Shown here: positions 8,214-17,097 of the stretch, one piece after another
Position numbering within the stretch: the stretch's first letter is position 1
How the letters are laid out: each line of letters begins with the position of its first letter
NCBI GenBank assembly: GCA_022041995.1
Contig: CP074390.1
Location: 1,860,001-1,924,000 of the forward strand
Origin: Cupriavidus necator
GTDB lineage: Bacteria > Pseudomonadota > Gammaproteobacteria > Burkholderiales > Burkholderiaceae
DNA: 64,000 nt
Direction: 5' to 3'
The notes under the pieces: model-generated
What the model was told of the DNA's origin: nothing
The model's database searches: none
Seen by the model: only the letters and a program-made list of their open reading frames with translations
Program-made: the position numbers and the translations under genes

Positions 8214-9341
8214 ATGGATTTCTCTCTCAACGACGAACATATCGCGCTGCGCGATGCGGTGCGCCGCTTCTGCGACGGCGAGTACCCCGCGCACCGCCGC
8301 GGCGATGCCGAGACCGGCGGCGAAGCCGCCGCGCGCTGGGCCGCCATGGCCGACCTTGGCCTGCTGGGCCTGCCGCTTGCAGCAGACGTCGGCGGCAGCG
8401 GGCAGGGCCCGACCGAAATGATGCTGGTGGCCCAGGAACTGGGCCGGGCGCTCGGCGGCGACGGGTGGCTGTCGAGCGTGGTGCTGGCCGGGCAACTGCT
8501 CGACGAAGCCGGCACGCCCGCGCAACGGCAGCAGTGGCTGCCGGCGCTGGCGGCGGGGCAGGCGCGGCTGGCTCTTGCCATCCACGAGGCCGACGCCCGC
8601 TATGACCTGTCGCGCGTTGGTACACAGGCGCGCCGCGCTGGCGATGGCTGGGTCATCGACGGGGCCAAGTCGCTGGTGCTCGATGGCGCGCAGGCCGATG
8701 CCTTCCTCGTGGCGGCGCGCACTGCCGGCGATGCCACGGACGAACAGGGCGTGACGCTCTTCCTCGTTCCGTCCGATGCACCCGGAGCGATCGTGCGTGA
8801 GTTCCGCACGCTGGACGGCCGCAGCGCCGCGCACCTCACGCTGACAAAAGTCAGCGTGGGCGCCGACACGGTCCTGGGCCAGGCCGGCGCCGCGTTGCCG
8901 TCGATTGTCGCCGCTGCGGACCGCGCCAACGCCGCGCTGTGCGCGGAAGCCGTCGGCGCGCTGGAAGCATTGCTGGACCTGACCGCGGAGCAACTGAAGA
9001 CGCGCAAGCAGTTCGGCACACAGCTCGCGAAGTTCCAGGTATTGCAGCACCGCGTGGCGGACATGCTGATCGCGCTCGAGCAGTGCAAGTCGATGGCCTG
9101 CGTGGCCGCCATGGCGGTGGCCGATGGCGACCCCGTGCAGCGCCGCCGGCTGGTGTCCGCTGCCAAGGTGATGATCGGACAGGCGGGCCGGCAGGTCGGG
9201 CAGTGGGCGATCCAGATGCACGGTGCCATGGGCATGACGGACGAGTGCCGCGTGGGCCATTACGCCAAGCGCCTGATGGTCATCAACCAGCTGTTCGGCG
9301 ACGCCGGGCATCACCTGGCTTGTTTTGCCCGGCAGGCCTGA
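8214..9341 (+). CDS. Acyl-CoA dehydrogenase, probable partner subunit
   Basis: Second acyl-CoA dehydrogenase-like polypeptide of 375 aa. It has the family N-terminal helical domain (MDFSLNDEHIALRDAVRRF) and the C-terminal domain with RKQFGTQLAKFQVLQHRVADM and QMHGAMGMTDE. The mid-domain flavin-binding signature is weak: the usual E-P-x-A-G-S-D motif is replaced by HEADARYDLSRVGT. This supports a non-symmetrical partner role to the upstream dehydrogenase, whose signature is intact. Tight spacing to its neighbour indicates co-translation. A free-standing second dehydrogenase is the alternative. Confidence 0.88.
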   Translation: MDFSLNDEHIALRDAVRRFCDGEYPAHRRGDAETGGEAAARWAAMADLGLLGLPLAADVGGSGQGPTEMMLVAQELGRALGGDGWLSSVVLAGQLLDEAGTPAQRQQWLPALAAGQARLALAIHEADARYDLSRVGTQARRAGDGWVIDGAKSLVLDGAQADAFLVAARTAGDATDEQGVTLFLVPSDAPGAIVREFRTLDGRSAAHLTLTKVSVGADTVLGQAGAALPSIVAAADRANAALCAEAVGALEALLDLTAEQLKTRKQFGTQLAKFQVLQHRVADMLIALEQCKSMACVAAMAVADGDPVQRRRLVSAAKVMIGQAGRQVGQWAIQMHGAMGMTDECRVGHYAKRLMVINQLFGDAGHHLACFARQA

Positions 9342-9381
9342 CCTGGCCGGTTCACACAAGAAATACACAGGAGACAAAGAC

Positions 9382-10368
9382 ATGGCCCTCATCCGTACCC
9401 TCAGATCCGCCTGCGGCTTGCTAGCGCTGGGATTGGCGCTTGCCTGCGGCGCGCAGGCGCAAGAGAAACAGCCGATCAAGTTCCTGGTCGGCTTCCCGCC
9501 CGGCGGCTCGACCGACACCGTGGCGCGCGTGCTGGCCGAGAAGCTGCAAGGCGAACTCGGGCAGACCGTGATCGTCGACAACCGCCCCGGCGCAGGTGGC
9601 CGCGTCGCGACCGGCATGCTCAAGCACAGCGCTCCCGACGGACTGACCTACATGGTCGCGCCGAATGCGACCGCGATCTTCCCGACGCTGCTGTATCCGC
9701 CGGCCATGCTCAAGTACGACCTGCTGGCCGACCTGTCACCGGTCGCGGTGGTGATTTCGTATCCGCTGGCGCTGGTCGTGAGCACCCAGACTGGCGTCAC
9801 CGACGTGAAGGGCTTCGTGGAATGGGTGAAGGCGCATCCCGGAAAGGCCATGTTCGGCACGGCCGGGCTCGGCGGCCAGACCCACTTCACGGGCCTGCAG
9901 TTCGGCAAGGCGATCGGCGTGCCAATGAATGTCGTGCCCTACAAGGGCAACGGCCCGCTCGTCACCGACCTGCTCGGCGGGCAACTCGCTGCAGCCGTGA
10001 TGACCGCCGGCGACATCCTGCCGCATGCCAAGAGCGGCAAGGTCCGCATCCTCGCCGTGTTTGGTGCCGCACGCTCGCCGCTGCTGCCGGGCGTGCCGAC
10101 CGCAACCGAGCAGGGCGTGGCCGTCGACAGTGGCGAAGCGTGGGCCGGCATCTGGGCACCCGCACGCACGCCCAAAGCAGAGCTCGATCGCATGCAGGCG
10201 GCGCTGGGCAAGGTACTCGCCATGCCTGACGTGCGCACCACGCTGCAGCAGCGCGCCACGCTGAATCCCGACTTCCGGCCGGCTGCAGATCTGGATCGTC
10301 TGCAGCGCAAGGAACTCGCCTACTGGGGCCCCGTCATCAAGGCCAGCGGCTTTTCGCCTGACCAGTGA
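9382..10368 (+). CDS. Bug-family tripartite tricarboxylate transporter (TctC-like) receptor
   Basis: Periplasmic solute receptor of 328 aa with a clear Sec signal peptide (MALIRTLRSACGLLALGLALACGAQA-Q). Family landmarks are KFLVGFPPGGSTDTVAR, NRPGAGGR, DGLTYMVAPNAT, FGTAGLGGQTHF and VVPYKGNGP. The start at 9382 follows AGGAGA; the frame extends upstream to 9325 but that lies inside the preceding gene. It is markedly similar along its length to the Bug receptor at the left edge, so the cluster carries two paralogous receptors, one per arm. It probably recognises the uptake substrate of this pathway; the membrane components are elsewhere. Confidence 0.92.
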   Translation: MALIRTLRSACGLLALGLALACGAQAQEKQPIKFLVGFPPGGSTDTVARVLAEKLQGELGQTVIVDNRPGAGGRVATGMLKHSAPDGLTYMVAPNATAIFPTLLYPPAMLKYDLLADLSPVAVVISYPLALVVSTQTGVTDVKGFVEWVKAHPGKAMFGTAGLGGQTHFTGLQFGKAIGVPMNVVPYKGNGPLVTDLLGGQLAAAVMTAGDILPHAKSGKVRILAVFGAARSPLLPGVPTATEQGVAVDSGEAWAGIWAPARTPKAELDRMQAALGKVLAMPDVRTTLQQRATLNPDFRPAADLDRLQRKELAYWGPVIKASGFSPDQ

Positions 10369-10414
10369 TCACGCGCGCCACGCCAGCCATCTCACCTAGT
10401 TCCTGCCTTTCATC

Positions 10415-11578
10415 ATGACCCTGAACGGATCCGCCTACATCGTGGGGGCCTACGAGCATCCCACGCGCAAAGCCGATGACCTGTCGGTCGCGCGTCTGCA
10501 TGCCGACGTGGCGCGCGGCGCGCTGGCCGACGCCGGCCTCACCGCAGCAGACGTCGACGGTTATTTCTGCGCCGGCGATGCGCCCGGCCTCGGAACGACA
10601 ACGATCGTCGAATACCTCGGCCTGAAGCCGCGCCACGTGGATTCCACCGAATGTGGCGGCTCCGCGCCGATCCTGCACGTTGCGCATGCCGCCGAGGCCA
10701 TTGCCGCGGGGCGCTGCAATGTCGCGCTGATCACGCTGGCCGGACGGCCGCGCGCGGCGGGCGCTGCGCTGGCGCTGCGTGCGCCGGACCCGGATGCGCC
10801 CGACGTGGCATTCGAGCTGCCGTTCGGCCCGGCCACGCAGAACCTGTACGGCATGGTCGCGAAGCGCCATATGTACGAATTCGGCACCACCAGCGAACAG
10901 CTCGCGTGGATCAAGGTGGCAGCGTCCCATCACGCCCAGCACAACCCGCACGCGATGCTGCGCTATGTGGTCACCGTCGAAGACGTCGTCAATTCGCCGA
11001 TGGTGGCCGACCCGCTGCATCGCCTGGACTGCTGCGTGATGAGCGACGGCGGCGGCGCGCTGATCGTGGCGCGCCCCGAGATCGCACGCCAGCTCAAGCG
11101 CCCGCTTGTAAAGGTGCGAGGAGCCGGTGAAGCGCCCAAGCATGCCATGGGCGGCAATATCGACCTGACATGGTCGGCCGCCGCATGGTCGGGCCCGGCA
11201 GCGTTCGCGGAAGCGGGTGTCACGCCTGCCGACATCAAGTACGCATCGCTGTACGACAGCTTCACCATCACCGTGCTGATGCAGCTGGAAGACCTGGGCT
11301 TCTGCAAGAAGGGCGAGGGCGGCAAGTTCGTCGCCGACGGCGGGCTCATCTCCGGCGTGGGACGCCTTCCCTTCAACACCGACGGCGGCGGCCTGTGCAA
11401 CAACCATCCGGCCAACCGCGGCGGTGTCACCAAGGTGATCGAAGCCGTGCGCCAGCTGCGCGGCGAGGCGCATCCCGCAGTGCAGGTCAGCAACTGCGAC
11501 CTGGCACTTGCCAGCGGCATCGGCGGCGCGCTCGCTTCCCGCCACACCGCAGCCACGCTGATTCTTGAAAGGGAATGA
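10415..11578 (+). CDS. Thiolase-like protein of the non-decarboxylating SCP2 type
   Basis: Thiolase-fold enzyme of 387 aa that cleaves or retro-aldol-splits a CoA ester. The N-terminal half carries the putative nucleophile in STECGGSAPILHVAHAAEAIA (Cys about residue 75). The C-terminal half has the family His motif GGGLCNNHPANRGG (about 328-341). The canonical second catalytic cysteine near the C-terminus is replaced by a CDLALASGIGG context, as in SCP2-like members. The next gene encodes an OB-fold/zinc-ribbon (DUF35) protein; this gene pair is known for aldolase or thiolase complexes such as Ltp2-ChsH2 and BbsAB. I infer that the two act together to release a short acyl-CoA or aldehyde after dehydrogenation. 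Confidence 0.85.
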   Translation: MTLNGSAYIVGAYEHPTRKADDLSVARLHADVARGALADAGLTAADVDGYFCAGDAPGLGTTTIVEYLGLKPRHVDSTECGGSAPILHVAHAAEAIAAGRCNVALITLAGRPRAAGAALALRAPDPDAPDVAFELPFGPATQNLYGMVAKRHMYEFGTTSEQLAWIKVAASHHAQHNPHAMLRYVVTVEDVVNSPMVADPLHRLDCCVMSDGGGALIVARPEIARQLKRPLVKVRGAGEAPKHAMGGNIDLTWSAAAWSGPAAFAEAGVTPADIKYASLYDSFTITVLMQLEDLGFCKKGEGGKFVADGGLISGVGRLPFNTDGGGLCNNHPANRGGVTKVIEAVRQLRGEAHPAVQVSNCDLALASGIGGALASRHTAATLILERE

Positions 11579-11583
11579 TCAAC

Positions 11584-12018
11584 ATGAGCACACCTGCCAC
11601 GCCTGCCAACGCCGCTGCCAAGGCGCCGCCCGCCGGTCCGCGCAAGATCCCCGCGCCGCGCACGCTGCCGGAAAGCCAGCCGTTCTGGGATGCCGCCGAC
11701 ACCGGCCGCCTGCTGCTGAAGGTCTGCCTGGACTGCCACGCGCCGCACTACTACCCGCGCGACATCTGCCCGCACTGCCAGTCCGATCGCACCGAATGGC
11801 GTGATGCCAGCGGCATCGGCACGGTCTATTCGTTCAGCACCATGGGCAAGGGCGAAGCCGCCTGGACGCTCGCCTATATCAAGCTGGACGAAGGCGTGAC
11901 GATGATGAGCAACCTGGTGGACTGCGATCCGCGCGACATCGAGATCGGCCAGCGTGTGAAAGTCGTGTTCAAGCCGAGCGACGGCGGCCACGCCGTGCCG
12001 ATGTTCACCCCGGCATGA
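11584..12018 (+). CDS. OB-fold/zinc-ribbon (DUF35) partner of the thiolase
   Basis: Small protein of 144 aa. The rubredoxin-like zinc ribbon CLDCHAPHYYPRDICPHC (CxxC-x10-CxxC, about residues 45-62) is followed by the OB-fold segment with GTVYSFSTMGKG and IGQRVKVVFKPSDGG. Start at 11584 is preferred because GAAAGGGA lies about 9 bases upstream; an ATG at 11575 overlaps the thiolase stop but has no proper spacing. Known homologues bind and stabilise thiolase-like subunits and help CoA-ester binding. Its position immediately behind the thiolase gene supports that partnership. Confidence 0.88.
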   Translation: MSTPATPANAAAKAPPAGPRKIPAPRTLPESQPFWDAADTGRLLLKVCLDCHAPHYYPRDICPHCQSDRTEWRDASGIGTVYSFSTMGKGEAAWTLAYIKLDEGVTMMSNLVDCDPRDIEIGQRVKVVFKPSDGGHAVPMFTPA

Positions 12019-12036
12019 CGACCTGAGGTAATGACC

Positions 12037-13263
12037 ATGGCTGACACCAGACAAGACGAGCGCGGCACTGCCGTTCGCAAGGGCCCGCTGTCCCGCTTCA
12101 CGATTCTCGACGCGTCCCGCGTGCGCGCCGGCCCCACCGCGGTCAGGCTGTTCGCCGACATGGGCGCGCGCGTGATCAAGCTCGAGATCCCGCCCGGTGC
12201 GCCCGGCGGCGACGACATGATCGGCGGACGCGACCACAATCGCGCCGACTACGAGAACCTCCACCGCAACAAGGAGAGCCTCACGCTCAACATGAAGACC
12301 CCGGAGGGCGTGAAAATCCTGCACGAGCTGGTCAGCCGCGCCGACGTCTTTATCGAGAACTACCGCCCCGATGTGAAGCACCGCCTCGGCATCGGGCCCG
12401 ATGCGCTGCGCGCGATCAACCCGCGCCTGGTCTACGCGAGCATCTCGGGCTTCGGACAGGATGGCCCCTACGCCGGTTGGCCCGGCTTCGACTCCATCGC
12501 GCAGGGCATGGGCGGGCTGATGAGCGTGACCGGCAAGCCGGGCGAAGGCCCGATGCGCGTCGGCATTCCGCTCGCGGACCTGTGCGCGGGGCACTTCTGC
12601 GCAATGGGCATTCTCACCGCGCTGCTGGAACGCGAGGCATCGGGCGAAGGTCAGTGGGTGCAGACGTCGCTGCTCGAAGCGCAGATCGCGATGCTCGATT
12701 TCCAGGCCGCACAGTGGCTGGTGGACCAGAAGATCCCCGAGCAGACCGGCAACGAGCATCCGCTGACCGTGCCCACGGGAGTGTTTGCGACGAGCGACGG
12801 CTACCTGAACATCGCCGCCATTGGCCAGACCATGTGGAAGCGGCTGTGCGAAGCCCTGGAAGTGCCGCATCTCGTCGAGGAACCCGGCCTCGGTTCCGAT
12901 CCCGAGCGCGTGCGCAACCGCGACAAGGTTAATGCGGCGATCGAGGCCGCGCTGCGCACGCGCACCACCGCCGAATGGACCGAGCGGCTGCTCAAGGCCG
13001 GCGTGCCGTGCGGTCCCATCCATCGCGTCGACCAGGTGTTCGCCGACGCGCAGGTGAAGCACCTCGGGGTCGCCTGGCCGATGCACCACGACGAGCTTGG
13101 CGATGTTGCCCTGGTGGGGCAGCCAATGCGCCTGTCGCGTTATCCGCGCGACCTGCCGCCGCAGCCGGCACCGGAACAGGGCGCCAACACCGACGACATC
13201 CTCCGCGAGCTTGGCTATAGCGCCGGGCAGGTGGATAAGCTGCGCGCCGCCTACATCGTTTGA
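12037..13263 (+). CDS. CaiB/BaiF family class III CoA-transferase
   Basis: Transfers CoA between carboxylic acids; 408 aa, normal for family III. Typical blocks are ILDASRVRAGPTAVRLFADMGARVIKLE (about 20-48), the catalytic-Asp region NLHRNKESLTLNMKTPEG, and VYASISGFGQDGPYAGWPGFD (about 133-153). Start at 12037 has GAGG about 8 bases upstream, better than the ATG at 12031. It lies between the thiolase complex and the ring-cleavage dioxygenase, so it may recycle CoA from a product back to the incoming acid. Which acids are exchanged is unknown. Confidence 0.9.
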   Translation: MADTRQDERGTAVRKGPLSRFTILDASRVRAGPTAVRLFADMGARVIKLEIPPGAPGGDDMIGGRDHNRADYENLHRNKESLTLNMKTPEGVKILHELVSRADVFIENYRPDVKHRLGIGPDALRAINPRLVYASISGFGQDGPYAGWPGFDSIAQGMGGLMSVTGKPGEGPMRVGIPLADLCAGHFCAMGILTALLEREASGEGQWVQTSLLEAQIAMLDFQAAQWLVDQKIPEQTGNEHPLTVPTGVFATSDGYLNIAAIGQTMWKRLCEALEVPHLVEEPGLGSDPERVRNRDKVNAAIEAALRTRTTAEWTERLLKAGVPCGPIHRVDQVFADAQVKHLGVAWPMHHDELGDVALVGQPMRLSRYPRDLPPQPAPEQGANTDDILRELGYSAGQVDKLRAAYIV

Positions 13264-13278
13264 ACGAAGGACACTCCC

Positions 13279-14277
13279 ATGGCAAGACTCGTCGCCGCAT
13301 TCGGCTCTTCTCACAGCATCATGCTGGTTTGCCAGCGTGAAGACTGGCAGCACGGATTCCGCCAGGTCGACCCGAAGAACCCGCACTATTTCGACCGGGC
13401 CGGCAACCCGACCACCTATGAGGCCCTGCTGGCCATCGCCCCGGCCGATGCCGAGGCCATGGTGACGCCCGAGCGCATGGGCGAGCGCTACGACCAGGCC
13501 GAAGCGGCCATGGACGAGCTGCGCGAGCGCATCCGCGCCGCCCGCCTCGACGTGCTGCTGGTGGTCGGGGACGACCAGACCGAGCTGTTTCGCACCACCA
13601 ACAACCCGGCCTTCGCGATCTACTACGGCGACACCATCCGCAACGCGAAACGCGATGAAAGCCCATCCGACGGCTGGTACAAGAAGGCCCGCATGGCGCG
13701 CCATGAGCCCGACGCCGACCGCGACTACCCGGTCAATGCCGACCTGGGCCGCTGGCTGATCCGCGAGCTGTGCGACCGCGACTTCGACATCGCCGCGATG
13801 GACGGGCTCGAGCGCGGCCAGTTCGAAGGCCATGCGTTTTCGTTCATCCACCGGCGCTATCTGCAGGGGCTGGACCTGCCCGTGGTGCCGGTCATCGTCA
13901 ATACCTTCGATCCGCCGAACCAGCCCACGCCGCGCCGTTGCATCCAGCTTGGTGCCGCGCTGCGCGAGCTGATCGCCGCCTATCCCGAAGACCTGCGCGT
14001 GGGCGTGCTGGCCTCGGGCGGCCTGAGCCACTTCGTGGTGGATGCCGAACTCGACAACGCGATCATCGATGCCATCCGCAGGAAGGACACCGGCTTCCTG
14101 GCCTCGCTGGATCCGCGCCAGCTCCAGGCGGGCAGTTCGGAGATCCGCAACTGGCTGATCGCCGTGGAAGCCGTGCGCGACCTCGACCTTGAATGGGCTT
14201 CCTATGTGCCGGGCTACCGCACGCCCGCCATGACCGGCACCGGGCTGTGTTTCGCTGCCTGGCGCACCCTCGACTGA
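13279..14277 (+). CDS. LigB-type (class III) extradiol ring-cleavage dioxygenase
   Basis: Fe(II)-dependent meta-cleavage of a catechol-type ring; 332 aa. The class III landmarks are an N-terminal metal-ligand His in FGSSHSIML (about residue 12), VVGDDQTELF (about 88-97), and the catalytic base motif GVLASGGLSHFVVD (about 240-253). It is single-chain with no separate LigA-type gene next to it, although the C-terminal ~70 residues could provide a LigA-like cap. Flanking RraA aldolases and the LigJ-like hydratase on the other arm argue for a carboxylated, gallate- or protocatechuate-like ring substrate. That substrate assignment is inference. Confidence 0.88.
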   Translation: MARLVAAFGSSHSIMLVCQREDWQHGFRQVDPKNPHYFDRAGNPTTYEALLAIAPADAEAMVTPERMGERYDQAEAAMDELRERIRAARLDVLLVVGDDQTELFRTTNNPAFAIYYGDTIRNAKRDESPSDGWYKKARMARHEPDADRDYPVNADLGRWLIRELCDRDFDIAAMDGLERGQFEGHAFSFIHRRYLQGLDLPVVPVIVNTFDPPNQPTPRRCIQLGAALRELIAAYPEDLRVGVLASGGLSHFVVDAELDNAIIDAIRRKDTGFLASLDPRQLQAGSSEIRNWLIAVEAVRDLDLEWASYVPGYRTPAMTGTGLCFAAWRTLD

Positions 14278-14304
14278 ACTGCTGAACCGGACTCCAAGAC
14301 GACC

Positions 14305-14967
14305 ATGAGTGAAACCGAATCCTATGTACAACGCCTGCGCCGGCTCGACTGCTGCGCGGTGTCAGACGCGCTCGACAAGCTGCAATTGCCGGGCACTGTG
14401 ACCGGCCTGCCGCAGCGCTCCGGCGCCGGGCGCATTGCCGGCCGTGCCATTACCGTCAAGCTCGGCACCGGTGCGCCGCCGCCGGGACCGACCCGTCATC
14501 TCGGCTGCACGGCCATCGAGCTGGCGGGGCCGGACAACATCATCGTCGTCGAGCAGCGCACCGGCGTGGAAGCCGGCAGCTGGGGCGGACTGCTATCGCT
14601 GGGCGCAAAGGTACGCGGCGTTGCCGGTGTCGTGGCAGACGGCCCCGTGCGCGACATCGATGAAGCGCTAGATTTCGACTTCCCGGTGTTCAGCCGCGCG
14701 CTGACTGCGTTCACCGCGCGCAGCCGTGTGGTGGAGCAGGGCACCAATGTCGCGGTGCAGATCGGCAACGTGACGGTGGAAGAGGGCGACTACGTGGTGG
14801 CCGACCGCAGCGCGGTGATCTTCATCGCCGCGCGCGACATCGCCCGCGTACTGGAGACCGCCGAAGCCATTGTGCGCAAGGAGGCCGTGATGGCGAAAGC
14901 CATCTTGGGCGGCACACCGATCGGCGACGTCATGAGCGGCAACTACGAAGATATGCTGAAGGGTTGA
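14305..14967 (+). CDS. RraA-family aldolase-like protein (first of three)
   Basis: Member of the RraA/HMG-CHA aldolase fold, 220 aa. Members in aromatic pathways cleave 4-carboxy-4-hydroxy-2-oxoadipate or 4-hydroxy-4-methyl-2-oxoglutarate to pyruvate plus a keto acid. The metal/substrate signature GAKVRGVAGVVADGPVRDIDE (the RD pair at about 117-118) and the second glycine-rich block EEGDYVVADRSAVIFI are present. The N-terminal VSDALDKL block is shared with the next gene. Three such genes stand in tandem, so at least one probably does the final aldol cleavage after ring opening; the others may be subunits or have different substrates. Confidence 0.82.
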   Translation: MSETESYVQRLRRLDCCAVSDALDKLQLPGTVTGLPQRSGAGRIAGRAITVKLGTGAPPPGPTRHLGCTAIELAGPDNIIVVEQRTGVEAGSWGGLLSLGAKVRGVAGVVADGPVRDIDEALDFDFPVFSRALTAFTARSRVVEQGTNVAVQIGNVTVEEGDYVVADRSAVIFIAARDIARVLETAEAIVRKEAVMAKAILGGTPIGDVMSGNYEDMLKG

Positions 14968-14972
14968 GAGAG

Positions 14973-15635
14973 ATGAGCGAACAACAGGACATCAACGTCG
15001 CGCGCGCCGCGAAGCTGGACACCGCCACGCTGAGCGATGCGCTGGACAAGCACGGCATCGCCGGCCAGTGCTACCGCATCAAGGCGCGCGGCGAGGGCTT
15101 TGCCACGGCGGGCCGCGCTTATACGCTGCTGTACGGTCCGGCGTCGAATCCGGCGGGCACCGTGGGCGACTACATTGACGATGTGCCGCCGGGCAGCATC
15201 CTCGTGCTCGACAACGGCGGCCGCGACAACGCCACGGTCTGGGGCGACATCCTGACCGAGATCGCGCACCGCCGTGGCATTGCCGGCACCGTCATCGACG
15301 GCGTGTGCCGCGATGTCGCGCTGTGCCGCCAGCTCGGCTACCCGGTGTTCAGCAAGGACCACTGGATGCGCACGGGCAAGGACCGCGTCCAGGTCGAAGC
15401 CACCAATGTGGTAGTCAATATCGGCGACGCGCGCGTGCAGCCCGGCGACATCCTGCGCGGCGATGCCGACGGCGTGGTGGTCATCCCGTGCGAGCACGAG
15501 GCTGCGGTGCTCGACACCGCCGAGCAGATCGAGCACGCGGAAAACGCGATCCGCGAAGCCGTGCGCGGCGGCATGCGCCTGGACGAAGCGCGCCGCCAGT
15601 TCCGTTACCACCAGCTGCAGACCAAGGGAGCCTGA
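14973..15635 (+). CDS. RraA-family aldolase-like protein (second of three)
   Basis: RraA-type protein of 220 aa starting 5 bp after the previous stop. Seen are TLSDALDKHGIAGQ near the N-terminus, GTVIDGVCRDVALCRQLGYPVFSK (R-D of the active site) and QPGDILRGDADGVVVIP. Start at ATG 14973 is preferred over the upstream TTG at 14964 because GAGAGAG directly precedes it. The C-terminal tail (RLDEARRQFRYHQLQ) is longer than that of the first copy. Likely function is metal-dependent aldol cleavage of a pathway intermediate. Confidence 0.82.
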   Translation: MSEQQDINVARAAKLDTATLSDALDKHGIAGQCYRIKARGEGFATAGRAYTLLYGPASNPAGTVGDYIDDVPPGSILVLDNGGRDNATVWGDILTEIAHRRGIAGTVIDGVCRDVALCRQLGYPVFSKDHWMRTGKDRVQVEATNVVVNIGDARVQPGDILRGDADGVVVIPCEHEAAVLDTAEQIEHAENAIREAVRGGMRLDEARRQFRYHQLQTKGA

Positions 15636-15637
15636 CC

Positions 15638-16300
15638 ATGGCGGAACACGATGCAACCAGCACCACGACCTGCGAATTCGAACGGGTCAGCGCCGATATC
15701 GTCAGCGATGCGCGCGCGTTGCCCACTGCCACGCTGCATGAAGCGGGCGGCAAGATCGGCGTGGTTTCGCCCGCCATCAAGCCTGTCGCACCGGGATTTC
15801 GCATCTGCGGCCCGGCACTGACGGTCCATTCGCCCGGCGGCGACAACCTGTGGCTGCACCGCGCGCTGGACATCGCGCAACCGGGCGACGTGCTGGTGGT
15901 GCATGTGAGTGGCGCCTACGAGCACGGCTACTGGGGCGAGATCATGACCACAGCGGCAAAGGTGAAGCAACTTGGCGGGCTGGTCATCGACGGCTGCGTG
16001 CGCGATGGCGTGTTGCTCGAGGAAATCGGCTTCCCGGTGTTCGCGCGCGGCCTGTGCATCCGCGGGACCGGCAAGGACTATGGCGCGATTGGCTGGCTCA
16101 ATGCACCGGTGTTGATCGGCGGTACATGCGTGGAAGCGGGGGACCTCGTCGTGGGCGACCGTGACGGCGTGGTGGTGGTGCCGCGCAAGCGTGCGGCGGA
16201 GGTCGTCGGCAAGGCGCAGGACCGCGAGGCCACCGAGGCCGCGATTCTCAAGCGGGTGGAGGCTGGCGAGACCACCATGCGGATATACGGCTTTCGCTGA
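15638..16300 (+). CDS. RraA-family 4-carboxy-4-hydroxy-2-oxoadipate aldolase-like protein (third of three)
   Basis: Third tandem RraA-type protein, 220 aa, the best candidate for the CHA aldolase (LigK/GalC type). It has TLHEAGGKIGVVSPAIKP, GYWGEIMTTAAKVKQLGGLVIDG, the CVRDG active-site segment, then GDLVVGDRDGVVVVPR, and ends with a short basic tail. These resemble the family members that split CHA to pyruvate and oxaloacetate. The start at 15638 immediately follows the preceding stop; the frame is open further upstream inside the second RraA gene but the family N-terminus fits 15638. Confidence 0.82.
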   Translation: MAEHDATSTTTCEFERVSADIVSDARALPTATLHEAGGKIGVVSPAIKPVAPGFRICGPALTVHSPGGDNLWLHRALDIAQPGDVLVVHVSGAYEHGYWGEIMTTAAKVKQLGGLVIDGCVRDGVLLEEIGFPVFARGLCIRGTGKDYGAIGWLNAPVLIGGTCVEAGDLVVGDRDGVVVVPRKRAAEVVGKAQDREATEAAILKRVEAGETTMRIYGFR

Positions 16301-16314
16301 GCGGGGCGGATGTC

Positions 16315-17085
16315 ATGAGCGAGAACCCGCAAGGACAGGTGCCCGAACTGGTCGTCGATGGCCACGTCGCCGTCATCACGTTGCGCCGCCCAGAGGTGGC
16401 AAACCGGCTGGAGCCGGAAGACCTCGACCTGCTGCGCACTTACCTGGAGACCGTCAACGCGGATAGCCGGGTCCGCGTGCTGCGCCTCGAGGGGCAGGGC
16501 CGCCACTTCTGCAGCGGGTTCAACATCGGCCGCCTCGGCGGGGACGATGTCGGTGCCCGCTTCGAGGCGCTGGCCAACGCACTGGAACAGGCGCGGCCGG
16601 TCACCATTGCCGTGCTGCATGGCGGCGTGTACGGCGGCGCCACGGACCTGGCGCTCGCATGCGACTTTCGCTTCGGCGCGGCTGGCGCCGAGATGTCGGT
16701 GCCGGCCGCGCGCCTTGGGCTGCTGTTCTACCGCGGCGGCATGGAGCGCTACGTCACGCGCCTGGGCTTGGCCACGGCCAAGCGCATCCTGCTGATGGCC
16801 GACAAGTTCGACGCGGCCGCCATGCTGGCCTGCGGTTACCTGGACCGGCTGGAAGACGGCCCCGAGGCGCTGCGCGCGCTTGCCGCGCAGTGGAGCGAGG
16901 CACTCGCGGGCATGGCACCGCTGGCACTGCTTGGCATGAAGAAGCACATGAACCGCATTGCCCGCGGCGAACTCGACGCCGCCGGGCTGGCACGGGACAT
17001 CACCGAGGCGGATGCTTCCGAAGACCTGTGCGAAGGCGCACTGGCCTGGCGCGAGAAGCGCGCGCCGCGCTTCACTGGCCGTTGA
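16315..17085 (+). CDS. Enoyl-CoA hydratase/isomerase family protein
   Basis: Crotonase-fold protein of 256 aa acting on a CoA ester. The oxyanion-hole blocks are HFCSGFNIGRL (about 63-73) and LHGGVYGGATDLALACDFRFG (about 101-121). The usual catalytic glutamates are not obvious at the canonical positions (GGVYGGATDLALA instead of xGGGxELALA), so hydration is uncertain; isomerase or hydrolase chemistry is possible. It is followed 12 bp later by a thioesterase gene and would act late in the CoA-dependent part of the pathway. Confidence 0.85.
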   Translation: MSENPQGQVPELVVDGHVAVITLRRPEVANRLEPEDLDLLRTYLETVNADSRVRVLRLEGQGRHFCSGFNIGRLGGDDVGARFEALANALEQARPVTIAVLHGGVYGGATDLALACDFRFGAAGAEMSVPAARLGLLFYRGGMERYVTRLGLATAKRILLMADKFDAAAMLACGYLDRLEDGPEALRALAAQWSEALAGMAPLALLGMKKHMNRIARGELDAAGLARDITEADASEDLCEGALAWREKRAPRFTGR

Positions 17086-17097
17086 TTGGGGACGCGC

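Noticed and set aside
10963..14331. 1122-aa minus-strand ORF across the thiolase, CoA-transferase and dioxygenase genes
   Set aside because: Antisense to three well-supported genes; no ribosome site or recognisable domain. Open only because of high GC3.
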